The position numbers and the translations under genes are program-made. A stretch of DNA of 64,000 nt. It comes from CAVSUZ01 sp963795415. GTDB taxonomy: Bacteria > Pseudomonadota > Alphaproteobacteria > Acetobacterales > Acetobacteraceae. The stretch covers positions 496,001 to 560,000 of the forward strand of contig CAWCHQ010000001.1 in assembly GCA_963795415.1 (NCBI GenBank), in the 5' to 3' direction. Below are positions 1 to 8,021 of this stretch, one piece after another. The notes under the pieces are model-generated. The model worked only from the letters and a program-made list of their open reading frames with translations. It did no database searches and had not been told where the DNA came from. Every line of letters starts with the position of its first letter. Within the stretch, counting starts at the first letter, position 1.

Positions 1-17
1 GGCCGGTCCTACCCCAC

Positions 18-899
18 GTGGCCGCCTCTTTCCTGTTCGGGCAGATGATGAGCGGCCTCACCACGGCGATGTTCCTGTTCCTCATCGCCGCCGGCCTCTC
101 CCTCGTGTTCGGCGTCATGCGGGTGCTGAACTTCGCGCACGGGTCGTTCTACATGATCGGCGCCTATCTCGGCTGGCAGGCTGTGCACTGGCTCACCCCG
201 CTCACCGGCGCCTTCTGGCTGGCCGCCCTGGTCGCATCCATCGGCGTCGCGGTGCTCGGCGGCGTCATCGAACGTCTGCTCCTCCATCACCTGTACGGCC
301 GTGAGGAGCTGTACCAGCTGCTGCTCACCTACGCCCTGGTGCTGATCCTCGCCGACGCCGCCAAATTCATCTGGGGCACCGAGCAGCTCTCGGTCAACAC
401 CCCTCCGGCCCTGGCCGGCGCCATTCCGGTGTTCGGCGCCAATCTGCCTCTGTACAATCTGTTCATCATTCTGCTCGGCCCGATCATTGCCCTGTCGGGC
501 TGGCTGATCCTCCAGCGGACCGGTCCGGGCCGGATGATGCGCGCCGCTGCCTTCGATCGCGAAATGCTGGAGGCGCTCGGTGCCGATGTAGGCATGCTCT
601 ACACCATGATGTTCGTGGCCAGCGCCTTCCTCGCCGGCCTGTCAGGTGCGCTGGTCAGCCCCATCCAGAGCGTCGTGCCCGGCATGGATGTCGAGATCAT
701 CGTCCAGGCCTTCATCGTGGTCGTTATAGGAGGCCTGGGCTCATTCTGGGGCACGTTCTGGGGCTCGCTGATCTATGGTGAGGTTCTGGCCTTCGGCATC
801 CTGATCTTCCCCGGCTTTTCCCTGTTTTCCGTGTTTGCGCTCATGGCGGTCATCCTAATCCTCCGGCCCTGGGGCCTTTTCGGACAACCGGTGCGATGA
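18..899 (+). CDS. livH: Branched-chain amino-acid ABC transporter permease LivH
   Basis: This is an inner-membrane permease that with LivM forms the channel of a HAAT-family importer for branched-chain amino acids or similar substrates. The 293-residue hydrophobic protein has the usual LivH length. It shows the family N-terminal run 'AAGLSLVFGVMRVLNFAHG' at about residues 23-41, the EAA-like region around 'EALGADV', and a C-terminal 'VIGGLGSFWG' loop. GTG at 18 is the first possible start, but the frame is open to the window edge and no Shine-Dalgarno is visible, so the true start could lie upstream. It overlaps livM by an ATGA. The periplasmic binding protein LivK is not in the window. Confidence 0.9.
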   Translation: MAASFLFGQMMSGLTTAMFLFLIAAGLSLVFGVMRVLNFAHGSFYMIGAYLGWQAVHWLTPLTGAFWLAALVASIGVAVLGGVIERLLLHHLYGREELYQLLLTYALVLILADAAKFIWGTEQLSVNTPPALAGAIPVFGANLPLYNLFIILLGPIIALSGWLILQRTGPGRMMRAAAFDREMLEALGADVGMLYTMMFVASAFLAGLSGALVSPIQSVVPGMDVEIIVQAFIVVVIGGLGSFWGTFWGSLIYGEVLAFGILIFPGFSLFSVFALMAVILILRPWGLFGQPVR

Positions 900-1878
900 C
901 CCCGCGTCGCGTGCCGTGGACACTGATCGTTTTCCTGGCCGCCCTCGCCCTGCCCTGGGTCGGTTCGCGCTACGAAACCTTCCTGGGCACTCAGATCGCC
1001 ATCGACGCCCTGTTTGCCGTCAGTCTGAACCTCCTGCTCGGCACAACCGGTCTCGTTTCCTTCGGGCATGCCGCCTATTTCGGCATCGGAGCGTATATCT
1101 GCGGCATACTGATGAAGACCTACGACGTGCCTTTTCTGCTCGCCTTCGTGGCGGCGGGGCTCGGAGCCGCACTTTTCGCTCTCGTCGCCGGGTTCTTTTG
1201 CGTCCGTCTCACGAAGATCTATTTCGCCATGCTGACGCTTGCTTTTTCACAAATTGTCTGGGCGGTTGCCTTCACCTGGAACGCCGTTACCGGCGGCGAT
1301 GAGGGCTTGTCTGACGTGCCCTATCCCAATCTCGACTGGATGAGCTCCCTCCCGGGACTCGACGGCTTCCGCGTCCCGGAGCTGTTCTATTTCGTCACCA
1401 TTGCTCTCGTGGCCCTGTCATTGGCGGCGATGCAGCGGATCATCCACTCCCCGTTCGGGCGGATGCTGACCACCATTCGCGACAATCCCGAGCGTGCGGC
1501 CTTCATCGGCCTCAATGTCCGCGCCTACCAGCTCGCGGCTTTCGTCATAGCCGGTTTCTTCGCCGGGCTGGCCGGCGCCCTGTACGGCATTTTCAACCGC
1601 GGCGTCTTCGCCGACTTCGTGTTCTGGCCGAAATCCGCCGAGGTGATGATCATGGCCATTCTTGGCGGCATCGAGCATTTCTGGGGACCGCCGATCGGCG
1701 CGCTGGCACTGGTTTGGCTGAACCAGGAGATCACGTCCTACACCCAGGTACCTGGCCTTTCACCCTCGGCCTCATCCTTATCATCCTGCTCTTCGCTTTG
1801 CCTGGCGGAATCGCGGGCGGCCTGCTGGCCCTTTCGCCCTGGAAACGTCCGCGCCAGGTGGTGATCCCCAGTGTCTGA
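896..1878 (+). CDS. livM: Branched-chain amino-acid ABC transporter permease LivM (frameshift near 1750)
   Basis: Second permease of the importer. Residues 1-285 read as a normal LivM ('FGHAAYFGIGAYICG' near residue 55, 'FAGLAGALYG' near 220, 'GGIEHFWGPPIGA' near 260). After 'EITSYTQ' the frame turns into a Ser/Cys/Arg-rich tail that stops at 1864. Another frame from about 1752 continues the expected LivM C-terminus (LGLILIILLFALPGGIAG...) and stops at TGA 1876-1878. Two surplus bases around 1748-1753 would explain the break: CAG-TAC-TGG is expected where CAGGTACCTGG is seen. The frameshift is probably a sequence error, and the coordinates span the reconstructed gene. Confidence 0.82.
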
Positions 1879-1918
1879 GGTTTGCAGTGTTTGAGGTCTG
1901 TGGTGCTTGAGGTTCGTG
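1871..1918 (+). repeat. Three tandem 16-bp repeats at the livM/livG junction
   Basis: Three head-to-tail imperfect 16-bp units lie at 1871-1886, 1887-1902 and 1903-1918, all of the form GTG(T/C)(C/T)TGAGGT(T/C).... Each begins with GTG and carries a TGA five bases in. The livM stop (1876-1878) sits in unit 1, and only the GTG of unit 3 (1903) is in frame with livG. The ancestral junction was presumably a single GTGtcTGA stop/start overlap that was later triplicated. Confidence 0.75.
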
Positions 1919-2640
1919 ACCTCAGCAAGTCATTCGGCGGGTTCCGCGCCGTCAGCAATGTCAGCCTCGCCGTCGAAACGCGCCAGATCGCTGCGCTGAT
2001 CGGCCCCAACGGGGCGGGAAAATCCACCTTCTTCAATCTGGTGACCGGCCATCTGCGGCCCGACCGTGGCCAGGTTCTGCTGGACGGGCGCGATATCACC
2101 GCCGCACCCCCCAACCGGATCGTCGGACTGGGCATCGGGCGCTCCTTCCAGCACGCGAATATCTTCCCGCGCCTGACCGTGGCCGAAAACGTGCAAGCCG
2201 CACTGCTTGCGCATCGCGGCCGCGGCCGGGACTTCTGGTCGAGAGCGGACGCCTTTTACCACGACGAAACAATGGCCTTGCTGGCCGCGGTCGGCCTTCT
2301 CAATGAAGCCGGAACGACCGCCGGCTCCTTAGCCTACGGCAACCAGAAGCAGCTCGAACTCGGCATCGCGCTGGCGAGCGAGCCGTCCGTGCTGCTGCTG
2401 GATGAACCCACCGCCGGCATGTCCCCCGCCGAAACCGCCGCGACGATGCGGCTCCTGCAACGGGTCGCCGAGGAGCGCGGCCTCACCCTGCTGTTCACTG
2501 AACACGATATGGCGGTCGTCTTCGGCATTGCCGAAAAAATCGCCGTCCTCCACCAGGGTCGGCTGCTGGCGGAAGGCAGCCCCGCCGAAGTGCGGGAAAA
2601 CGCCGACGTGCGCCGCGTCTATCTCGGCCAGCACGTATGA
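1903..2640 (+). CDS. livG: Branched-chain amino-acid ABC transporter ATPase LivG
   Basis: One of the two ATPases of the liv importer, acting at the cytoplasmic face of LivHM. Walker A GPNGAGKST lies at residues 34-42, the Q-loop region 'GIGRSFQHANIF' near 80, a degenerate signature 'AYGNQKQLELGIAL' near 150, and Walker B 'LLLDEPTAGM' just after, followed by the H-loop 'FTEHDM'. This is typical of LivG, which carries the longer insert. The open frame extends to a TTG at 1882, but GTG at 1903 in the third 16-bp repeat gives the conventional N-terminus (VLEVRDLSKSFGG). It overlaps livF by ATGA. Confidence 0.92.
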   Translation: MLEVRDLSKSFGGFRAVSNVSLAVETRQIAALIGPNGAGKSTFFNLVTGHLRPDRGQVLLDGRDITAAPPNRIVGLGIGRSFQHANIFPRLTVAENVQAALLAHRGRGRDFWSRADAFYHDETMALLAAVGLLNEAGTTAGSLAYGNQKQLELGIALASEPSVLLLDEPTAGMSPAETAATMRLLQRVAEERGLTLLFTEHDMAVVFGIAEKIAVLHQGRLLAEGSPAEVRENADVRRVYLGQHV

Positions 2641-3344
2641 CACCTCTCCTCTCCGTCGAAGACGTCCATACCGCCTACGGCCTCAGCCGGGTGCTGTTCG
2701 GCATATCGCTCGAAGTCCAGGCAGGCGAATGCGTCTGTCTGCTCGGGCGCAATGGCGTTGGCAAAACCACCACCATGCGCTCCATCATGGGCCTCACGCC
2801 GCCCGAACGAGGCCGAGTCCTCTGGCGCACCCAGGACATCACCGGCTGGGCGCCCCACCGCGTCGCACGCGCCGGCATCGGCTTCGTCCCCGAGGACCGC
2901 CGTATCTTCGGCGAGCTGAGCGTGCAGGAGAACCTCGACGTCGGTGCTCGCGCTGCTCGCCGGTCCGGACACTGGACCATCGCATCAGTGTGCGAACTGT
3001 TTCCCATGCTCCGCGAGCTCCGCGAGCGGCGCGGCGGATTTCTTTCCGGCGGCGAGCAGCAAATGCTCACCATCGCCCGCACGCTGCTCGGCAATCCCGA
3101 GCTCCTGCTGCTTGACGAGCCCTCCGAAGGCCTGGCGCCCCTGGTCGTCGAAACGCTCCGCTCCAGGATCGCCGCCCTCAAAGCCGAGGGCGTGACGATC
3201 CTGCTCGCGGAACAAGGGGTGGAATTTTCTCTCTCGCTCGCCGACCGCGTCTATGTGCTGGAAAAAGGCCGCGTGACGTTCACCGGCTCGGCGGACGAAA
3301 TGCGAGCCGACGCCGATCGGCTCCACCGCCTTTTGGCTCTTTGA
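2637..3344 (+). CDS. livF: Branched-chain amino-acid ABC transporter ATPase LivF
   Basis: Second ATPase of the importer, 235 residues, the normal LivF size. It shows Walker A GRNGVGKTT at residues 38-46, the Q-loop-associated 'GFVPEDRRIF' near 82, signature LSGGEQQML near 137 and Walker B LLLDEPSEGL near 157. Translation is coupled to livG through the ATGA at 2637-2640. It is the last gene of the operon in this window, and no clear terminator hairpin follows before the mobile-element debris. Confidence 0.93.
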   Translation: MTPLLSVEDVHTAYGLSRVLFGISLEVQAGECVCLLGRNGVGKTTTMRSIMGLTPPERGRVLWRTQDITGWAPHRVARAGIGFVPEDRRIFGELSVQENLDVGARAARRSGHWTIASVCELFPMLRELRERRGGFLSGGEQQMLTIARTLLGNPELLLLDEPSEGLAPLVVETLRSRIAALKAEGVTILLAEQGVEFSLSLADRVYVLEKGRVTFTGSADEMRADADRLHRLLAL

Positions 3345-3465
3345 AGCAGCACTCCAAAATCCCCCCTCCCCTTGCGGGCTACCACATTCACACATCACGT
3401 TGCGCCCCCCATTGAATTGCGGTTCCCTGGCTTCTGAGCGGCCGATACGGCCCACGGAGCCGGGG

Positions 3466-3755
3466 ATGACGACGATCTCGCTTGGCAAGTTCGGCGATGC
3501 GCGCCGCGAAGCTGCCGCGATTTTCTGCACGCGCGGCTGATGGAAAACAGCGCCCGCGGGATCTGTGTCCGACGGCTTGGTTCGGGCCGCGCCGGGGAGC
3601 TGTGGCTGACGCGGTTCCTGCACGGCGATGCGGTCAACGTCGAGGAAATGGTGGCAACGGCCGCCGGCCGGACCGCCGGGCGGTGTGGCGGACGCGACGT
3701 GCTGGTGATTCAGGACACGACGAGCACCGGAGATCACCAGCTTCAGTCCTCGTAA
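3466..3755 (+). pseudogene. IS4-family transposase, N-terminal remnant
   Basis: From ATG 3466 the frame reads MTTISLGKFGDARREAAA, then a one-base loss near 3518 shifts it. The next frame continues FLHARLMENSARGICVRRLG and on to VLVIQDTTS, the well-known N-terminal region of IS4-type transposases up to the first Asp block. After 'QDTTS' the homology stops abruptly, and the second and third catalytic acidic blocks are absent. This is a dead 5' fragment about 90 codons long. No terminal inverted repeats or target duplication could be identified. Confidence 0.72.
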
Positions 3756-3837
3756 GCCACGACGGAGCACGGATTTGAGGAAGTCTGATCAGAACGGCCC
3801 CAGCCGGTTCGGCGTGTCTACACTCTTCAACTCGGCG

Positions 3838-4226
3838 CCGAGAGTGGTTGCTGCGGATGCTGGCACACAGGGTCGCCGACCCCCGGGTCCTCCTACCTTG
3901 TTCGGATGTGGCTCGAGGCCGGTATCCTGAAGAGCGGTGAGTGGCACGAGACGGAAAGCGGGACGCCGCAAGCAGCCCGCTGCTCGCCAACATCTTCCTG
4001 CGCGACGCCCTCGATCTCTGGGCTCATCAATGGCGCCGGCGGAAAGCGTGCGGTTGCGTCTTGATCGTGCGCTATGCCGATGACTTCGTGATGAGCTTCG
4101 AGAGCGCGGTCGATGCGCGGCGGATGCTGGAGGACCCTAAGGACCGGCTGGCCAGGTTCGGCCTGTCGCTCCACGAGGACAAGACGCGCTGATCGGGTCT
4201 GGCCACCTGCGGGCCCTGGCTCGACG
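3838..4226 (+). pseudogene. Group II intron-encoded reverse transcriptase (LtrA-like), internal fragment
   Basis: Across three frames this stretch reads as the reverse-transcriptase core of a group II intron maturase: 'WLLRMLAHRVADPRVL', then 'RMWLEAGILKSGEW', then 'SPLLANIFLRDALD', then the catalytic YADD box in 'VRYADDFVMSFE', then 'GLSLHEDKTR'. Single-base shifts occur near 3890, 3972 and 4190. The N-terminal RT blocks, maturase X domain and endonuclease domain are missing, so it cannot encode an active protein. The nearby domain V indicates an intron origin rather than a retron or diversity-generating element. Confidence 0.75.
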
Positions 4227-4307
4227 GCAACGTGGGCTCCGAAGACCTTCGCCTTTCACTTACCCCTGGACGCCATGCATCGGCCCGATGCGGCTAACTT
4301 TCGCGAA

Positions 4308-4340
4308 GAGCCGGGTGCGGGAAAGCCGCCCGCCCGGATC
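4308..4340 (+). ncRNA. Group II intron domain V remnant
   Basis: A 33-nt hairpin starts GAGCCGGG and ends CCCGGATC, with a GAAA tetraloop at 4321-4324 between GCGG and GCCGC. This is the architecture of group II intron domain V: AGC triad near the 5' strand, bulge, GNRA tetraloop and returning strand. The third basal pair is G-A instead of the usual G-U. It lies only about 115 bases after the end of the RT fragment, so most of the region between the RT core and domain V has been deleted. No convincing domain VI or intron 5' end was found. Confidence 0.6.
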
Positions 4341-4589
4341 GGCGAGGGCGAAGCCGAATGGCCCAGCTACTGGACCACGACTCTTTGGGTATTCGATTGG
4401 GCCCATCTTCGCCGACTTAATCGCGCTGGGCAGAGACGATATGTATCGATACAAGGCGTCCCAAAGGATACGTCCGCTCTGTCGAAACTCCAGGCATTGA
4501 GAGCGCGGCGAAGCGCGCTGTCTGATGAAGCCTTCGGAGCCGACCGGCAGCTTCCAGCCCCCACTGCCACGCGGGCCTGTGGGGCGCCA
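4341..4589. other. Gene-free stretch after intron debris
   Basis: No convincing coding frame on either strand and no terminator-like hairpin. It is probably further decayed mobile-element sequence between domain V and the end of the yqgE gene on the opposite strand. Confidence 0.4.
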
Positions 4590-5210
4590 CTACAGCGGCA
4601 CCATCCGTCGCTCAAACGCTGCGTTCCAAACTTTCGCGCGGTCCATGTCGAACACTAGGTCCGTTGCATCCGCAGCCAGCACCCACACGCGCCCTGACAG
4701 CTCAGCTTCGAGCTGCCCAGGCGCCCAGCCCGCATAACCAAGCATCATCATGCGTTTGCGCGGCCCTTTGCCGGCGCCGATGTCGTGCAGCACCCAACTC
4801 GTTGAGGTCACGGCCAGGTCGTTGTCGAGCATGATCGTCGTGGCCAGCCGATATTCGCCACTATGCACGACGAAGCCCATTGATGGCGCCAGCGGGCCGC
4901 CGGCGAACAATGCAATCGTCCCTTGGGCGTCCCCGGGGTCCTCGCCAATGGCTGTCAGCAGCTCGGCAACTGTTTTCTCACCGACGGGCTGATTGATGGC
5001 GAGGCCTAGTGCGCCCTGAGCTGCGTCATGCTGGACCACCAAAATGACTGTGTGACTGAACCGTGGATCGTCCATCTCGGGCGCGGCCACAAGAAGCTGA
5101 CCCGTCAGGGAGCTGTCAATGGGTGGTGGTGACTCGGCGCTAAGTAACGACCGCAGCGGCGTTGCGGCCAACAGGCAGCCGAGGACAAAACCGCGGCGCG
5201 GCGACAGCAT
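4590..5210 (-). CDS. yqgE: YqgE/AlgH family (DUF179) protein
   Basis: Conserved bacterial protein of the YqgE/AlgH family, whose molecular function is not firmly established. The family core is present: 'LTGQLLVAAPEMDDPRFSHTVILVVQHD' (split in two at residues 37-64), 'GALGLAINQP' and 'FAGGPLAPSMG', ending near 'VWNAAFE'. ATG at 5210 is chosen because AAGGAG lies ten bases upstream; the frame extends to GTG 5243. Unlike most family members, it begins with a basic, hydrophobic leader (SPRRGFVLGCLLAATPLRSLLSA) that could be a signal peptide or membrane anchor. It stands alone. Confidence 0.85.
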   Translation of the reverse strand: MLSPRRGFVLGCLLAATPLRSLLSAESPPPIDSSLTGQLLVAAPEMDDPRFSHTVILVVQHDAAQGALGLAINQPVGEKTVAELLTAIGEDPGDAQGTIALFAGGPLAPSMGFVVHSGEYRLATTIMLDNDLAVTSTSWVLHDIGAGKGPRKRMMMLGYAGWAPGQLEAELSGRVWVLAADATDLVFDMDRAKVWNAAFERRMVPL

Positions 5211-5436
5211 CGGGCAGCGACTCCTTGAGTTGGCAGTAAGCACGTTCCGGCGGATAGTTGGAAGGCACGGTGCGGTGAGCGCTGGCTGTTCCGCCTGACG
5301 CGGCGGATCCGCGCGGCAGCCCGCCGATGCTCAATAAATGCCGGGGCGTGGTTTTGGAGGCAGGTTATGCGCCAGGATGTTTACCAGGCCGGCCGGCGGA
5401 TAGCGTCGATGCGAGTCGTTTCATGGAAACGCTGTA

Positions 5437-6144
5437 CTAGTTCGCCTTAGTCACGACAATGTTTGTCGCATCGTACGGGCCTGACCACGGGAAGCCCATC
5501 CAGAGGCGAACTGCGCCGAACTGGCGCGCCAGGGGGATCAAGGGCGTTTGGATGGTATAGTCCTTCTGGCCGGACGTGCCGGCGCCCGCCAGGACAATAT
5601 GGGCGGTCGGCGTGGCGTTGATGTTCAACGTGACCTGCACGATGAAGGGCTGGTCGTGGGGGAATGTGCCGAACACGGCATCCGATCGGTCATCGATGCG
5701 TAGCGTTCCGTCCTTCTGGAAGTCGATATGCATGAAGCCGTTAAAGCTGTTGCCGACCGGCTGATTGAACTGCTCGAATTGCAGGCTTGCAACGGTTTGG
5801 CCGGTGCCGGTGGGGATGAAAAGTGTCGCATCGCAGGTGTAAGTGCCGTCGCCGGCGAACTGGGCGAAGTTTCCCTGAAAAGCGACAATGGTTTCAGGAT
5901 CATTGGGACGCGCAATCTGAACCCACCTGCCGCCCGTCTGGACGGGAGAGGCTACGACTACAACGCTCCCTGGGGGGCCGCTCACGTTTGCCGTGCCCAC
6001 AGGCTGCGCATGCGCAGGAGGCTGGCCGATCGGCGTGGCATCAAAGTTGGACTGGAACAGCGTTTGCTGCGCGCAGGCCGCGAGGAGCGCGGAGAGGATG
6101 ATGCAGAAGCTAAGGCGAGTCCGCTGGAGAATGCGTTCGTTCAT
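5437..6144 (-). CDS. Predicted lipoprotein of unknown function
   Basis: 235 residues. A type II signal peptide is visible: basic MNERILQRTR, hydrophobic stretch, then lipobox LLAAC with the acylated Cys near residue 24. The mature part is Gly/Thr/Pro-rich with alternating hydrophobic residues, suggesting a beta-sandwich. The pattern 'FNGFMHIDFQKDGTLRIDDRSD' (residues about 137-158) recalls concanavalin-like folds, but no family is recognised. It is transcribed away from the copper operon, sharing the 160-bp intergenic region 6145-6303. Confidence 0.7.
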   Translation of the reverse strand: MNERILQRTRLSFCIILSALLAACAQQTLFQSNFDATPIGQPPAHAQPVGTANVSGPPGSVVVVASPVQTGGRWVQIARPNDPETIVAFQGNFAQFAGDGTYTCDATLFIPTGTGQTVASLQFEQFNQPVGNSFNGFMHIDFQKDGTLRIDDRSDAVFGTFPHDQPFIVQVTLNINATPTAHIVLAGAGTSGQKDYTIQTPLIPLARQFGAVRLWMGFPWSGPYDATNIVVTKAN

Positions 6145-6268
6145 GGCGTTACTTATCCCTTTGATCAGGATCCTTCCCCTAAGCGATTTATCGGTTGCCG
6201 CTGTAATGCAACCCTAAACGATTGTCCATGCGGTCTCGACGGTTGATGGGCCAGGCAGCAGGCGTCCA

Positions 6269-6296
6269 TTGCTCCGGGATACTATTGAGCTAGGAT
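6269..6296 (+). promoter_or_regulatory. Possible sigma-70-type promoter for the copper operon
   Basis: TTGCTC at 6269-6274 and TAGGAT at 6291-6296 are separated by 16 bases and end seven bases before the GTG start at 6304. The match is partial and the placement would make the first transcript nearly leaderless. This is weak support from sequence alone. Confidence 0.25.
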
Positions 6297-6303
6297 ACAG
6301 TGC

Positions 6304-6663
6304 GTGAGCAGAGTGCCATTCCCGCGCACCGGGCTGTTGGCCGCGCTGATCGCGCTGGCGATCCAACTCGGATTCGCCGCCAGCGTGCCGAATCCCGGCT
6401 CCGCCTTCCTGCTGGGTGCCGGCGACATATGCCACGGCGGCAGTGCTCCCCTCGCACCCGGCCAGCACCAGCCTCCAGACTCCTCGCTCTGCCCATTTTG
6501 CGCGGTGCTGGCTGCACCAGCGCCTATCCCGGCGGCCGCGCCCAAGGTCCCGCTGCCCAGCGGGGCGATCCTGGCGCGGGCCGCCGTGCTACCTCCGGCG
6601 ACCGCGCCCCCGCCCGGCCGCGCCGTCCGGCCGCAGCCGCGAGGTCCTCCGTTTCTGGCCTGA
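6304..6663 (+). CDS. DUF2946-like small secreted/membrane protein
   Basis: 119 residues starting with an N-terminal hydrophobic segment (LLAALIALAIQLGFAAS). It contains 'DICHGG' and later 'SSLCPFCAVLAA', the Cys/His arrangement typical of DUF2946 proteins, which commonly sit next to copper or cytochrome-oxidase-assembly genes. The C-terminal 50 residues are Ala/Pro-rich and probably disordered. The CxxC and CH motifs make metal binding possible, but this is inference. First gene of the run ending at 9499, with 60 bp to the next gene. GTG start at 6304. Confidence 0.6.
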   Translation: MSRVPFPRTGLLAALIALAIQLGFAASVPNPGSAFLLGAGDICHGGSAPLAPGQHQPPDSSLCPFCAVLAAPAPIPAAAPKVPLPSGAILARAAVLPPATAPPPGRAVRPQPRGPPFLA

Positions 6664-6723
6664 GCCCGCCGTTCCGGGTGCGCTTCCGCGCGCCACCGCT
6701 CATGCCAGAAGGAGAGGCAAGTC

Positions 6724-7665
6724 ATGTATCGCTACATCTGGCCGGCTTGTGCCGCCGGCCTGCTGATACCGGCCCAGCAGGCTGCTGGGCACGGAGTTGC
6801 CGGCGCGCGGGTGTTCGTCAACACGCTGCTGATCGATGATCCAGCGGTTTCGGACGAAGCATCCCTGCCCACGTTCCAATGGCAACAACAGCCGGGCTCA
6901 CCCGCGACCGGCGAGTACGATTTCAATTTCGAGTACGACAAGACCATCACCGAGCGCTTCGGCTTCGCGCTCAACGACGGCTACACGGTCCTGCACAGCG
7001 CCAGCGGCACACTGGGCGGATTTCAAAACCTTGCGGTTACGCTGAAATACGAGGGCCTGGTCAGCGCCGCGCATGAGGCGATCGTTTCCATCGGCGTAAT
7101 CCGGGAGTTTGCACACACAGGATCGAGCAATATCGGCAATGACGAGGTGGGCAGCACTACGCCGACACTGTACTGGGGCAAGGGGCTTGGCGATCTTCCG
7201 ATCGGCTATCTGCGTCCGCTGGCCGTCACGGGCACGATCGGGTACCAGTTTGCCGACAAGGAGCTCAAGTCCACCGCCGTCATCGACCCCGACACAGGTG
7301 CGCCGGGGCTGATCTTCAACAACGGAATCGAAAACCGGTGGGTTGGCGGAATCTCGATCCAATACAGCATCCCGTATCTGCAATCGCAGGTTCGCGACCT
7401 CGGATTGCCGACGGTACTGGCCCGGTTGACTCCGCTGGTCGAGGTCGCCTGGTCGTCTCCAGCCACCCATCCGCATGCAACGCCGACGCAGTACCTGATC
7501 GGCCTGGGAGCGTCGTACGTGGCCGATGTCTATGCGGTAGGAGTGGAGATGCTGATTCCGGGCAACGGGCAGACCGGCCGGAATATCGGGGTCATTGCCC
7601 AGTTTCATTTGTACCTCGATGACCTGCTGCCGCACAGCCTCGGCAAACCGTTGATCGCATGGTGA
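6724..7665 (+). CDS. Predicted beta-rich outer-membrane/periplasmic protein of copper cluster
   Basis: 313 residues with an apparent signal sequence (MYRYIWPACAAGLLIPAQQAAG|HG). The mature protein has many alternating polar/hydrophobic strands ('YDFNFEYDKTITERFGFALNDGYTVL', 'VSIGVIREFAHTG', 'ASYVADVYAVGVEMLI', 'IGVIAQFHLYLDD'), the pattern of a small porin-like barrel. No specific family was named with confidence. A strong Shine-Dalgarno (GAAGGAGAGG) precedes ATG 6724. Its stop overlaps the copC start (ATGGTGA at 7659-7665), so it is translationally coupled to copC and is probably part of copper handling at the envelope. Confidence 0.7.
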   Translation: MYRYIWPACAAGLLIPAQQAAGHGVAGARVFVNTLLIDDPAVSDEASLPTFQWQQQPGSPATGEYDFNFEYDKTITERFGFALNDGYTVLHSASGTLGGFQNLAVTLKYEGLVSAAHEAIVSIGVIREFAHTGSSNIGNDEVGSTTPTLYWGKGLGDLPIGYLRPLAVTGTIGYQFADKELKSTAVIDPDTGAPGLIFNNGIENRWVGGISIQYSIPYLQSQVRDLGLPTVLARLTPLVEVAWSSPATHPHATPTQYLIGLGASYVADVYAVGVEMLIPGNGQTGRNIGVIAQFHLYLDDLLPHSLGKPLIAW

Positions 7666-8021
7666 GTGCAATGTTGCGGTCCATCTTGTTCGTCGGCGTG
7701 GTTCTGGCATCCCAGCCGGCGTTCGCGCATGCCTTCCTGACACATGCGACACCGCCGGCGGGGGGAACTGTGAAATCCTCGCCCGGTGCACTCGATCTTT
7801 TCTTCACCGAGGCGGTTGTCCCGCATTTCAGCAGCGTGGAAGTGCGGAACTCGACCGGCCAGGTGGTGAAGACCGGCGCATTGCGAACCGGGCAGGGTGG
7901 GAAAGAAATGATCGTTCCGGTTCCGCAGTTGCCGGCGGGCAAGTACACGGTGGCGTGGCACGCAACGGCGGAAGACACGCACAAGACCGAGGGGACGTAC
8001 AGCTTCACGGTGACACCCTGA
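7659..8021 (+). CDS. copC: Copper resistance protein CopC (periplasmic Cu-binding)
   Basis: 120 residues. The signal peptide is cleaved after AFA, exposing an N-terminal His (HAFLTHATPPAGG), the Cu(II) ligand position in CopC. The second ligand region 'ATAEDTHKTEG' supplies the Asp/His pair. The Ig-like body has 'LDLFFTEAVVPHFSSVEV', and no Met-rich Cu(I) loop is seen, so this is the Cu(II)-only type. ATG 7659 overlaps the previous stop; ATG 7671 is an alternative giving a cleaner signal peptide. The product acts in the periplasm and is presumed to pass copper to CopD. Confidence 0.88.
   Translation: MVSAMLRSILFVGVVLASQPAFAHAFLTHATPPAGGTVKSSPGALDLFFTEAVVPHFSSVEVRNSTGQVVKTGALRTGQGGKEMIVPVPQLPAGKYTVAWHATAEDTHKTEGTYSFTVTP

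Noticed and set aside
5367..5450. Possible 27-codon ORF with a GGAGG ribosome site, plus strand
   Set aside because: It overlaps the 3' end of the opposite-strand lipoprotein gene, has Arg/Ser-rich composition and no recognisable homology; chance in GC-rich sequence is the simpler explanation.
7955..8020. Upstream start for copD
   Set aside because: It would lie inside copC; the TGATG overlap at 8019-8023 gives a normal CopD N-terminus.
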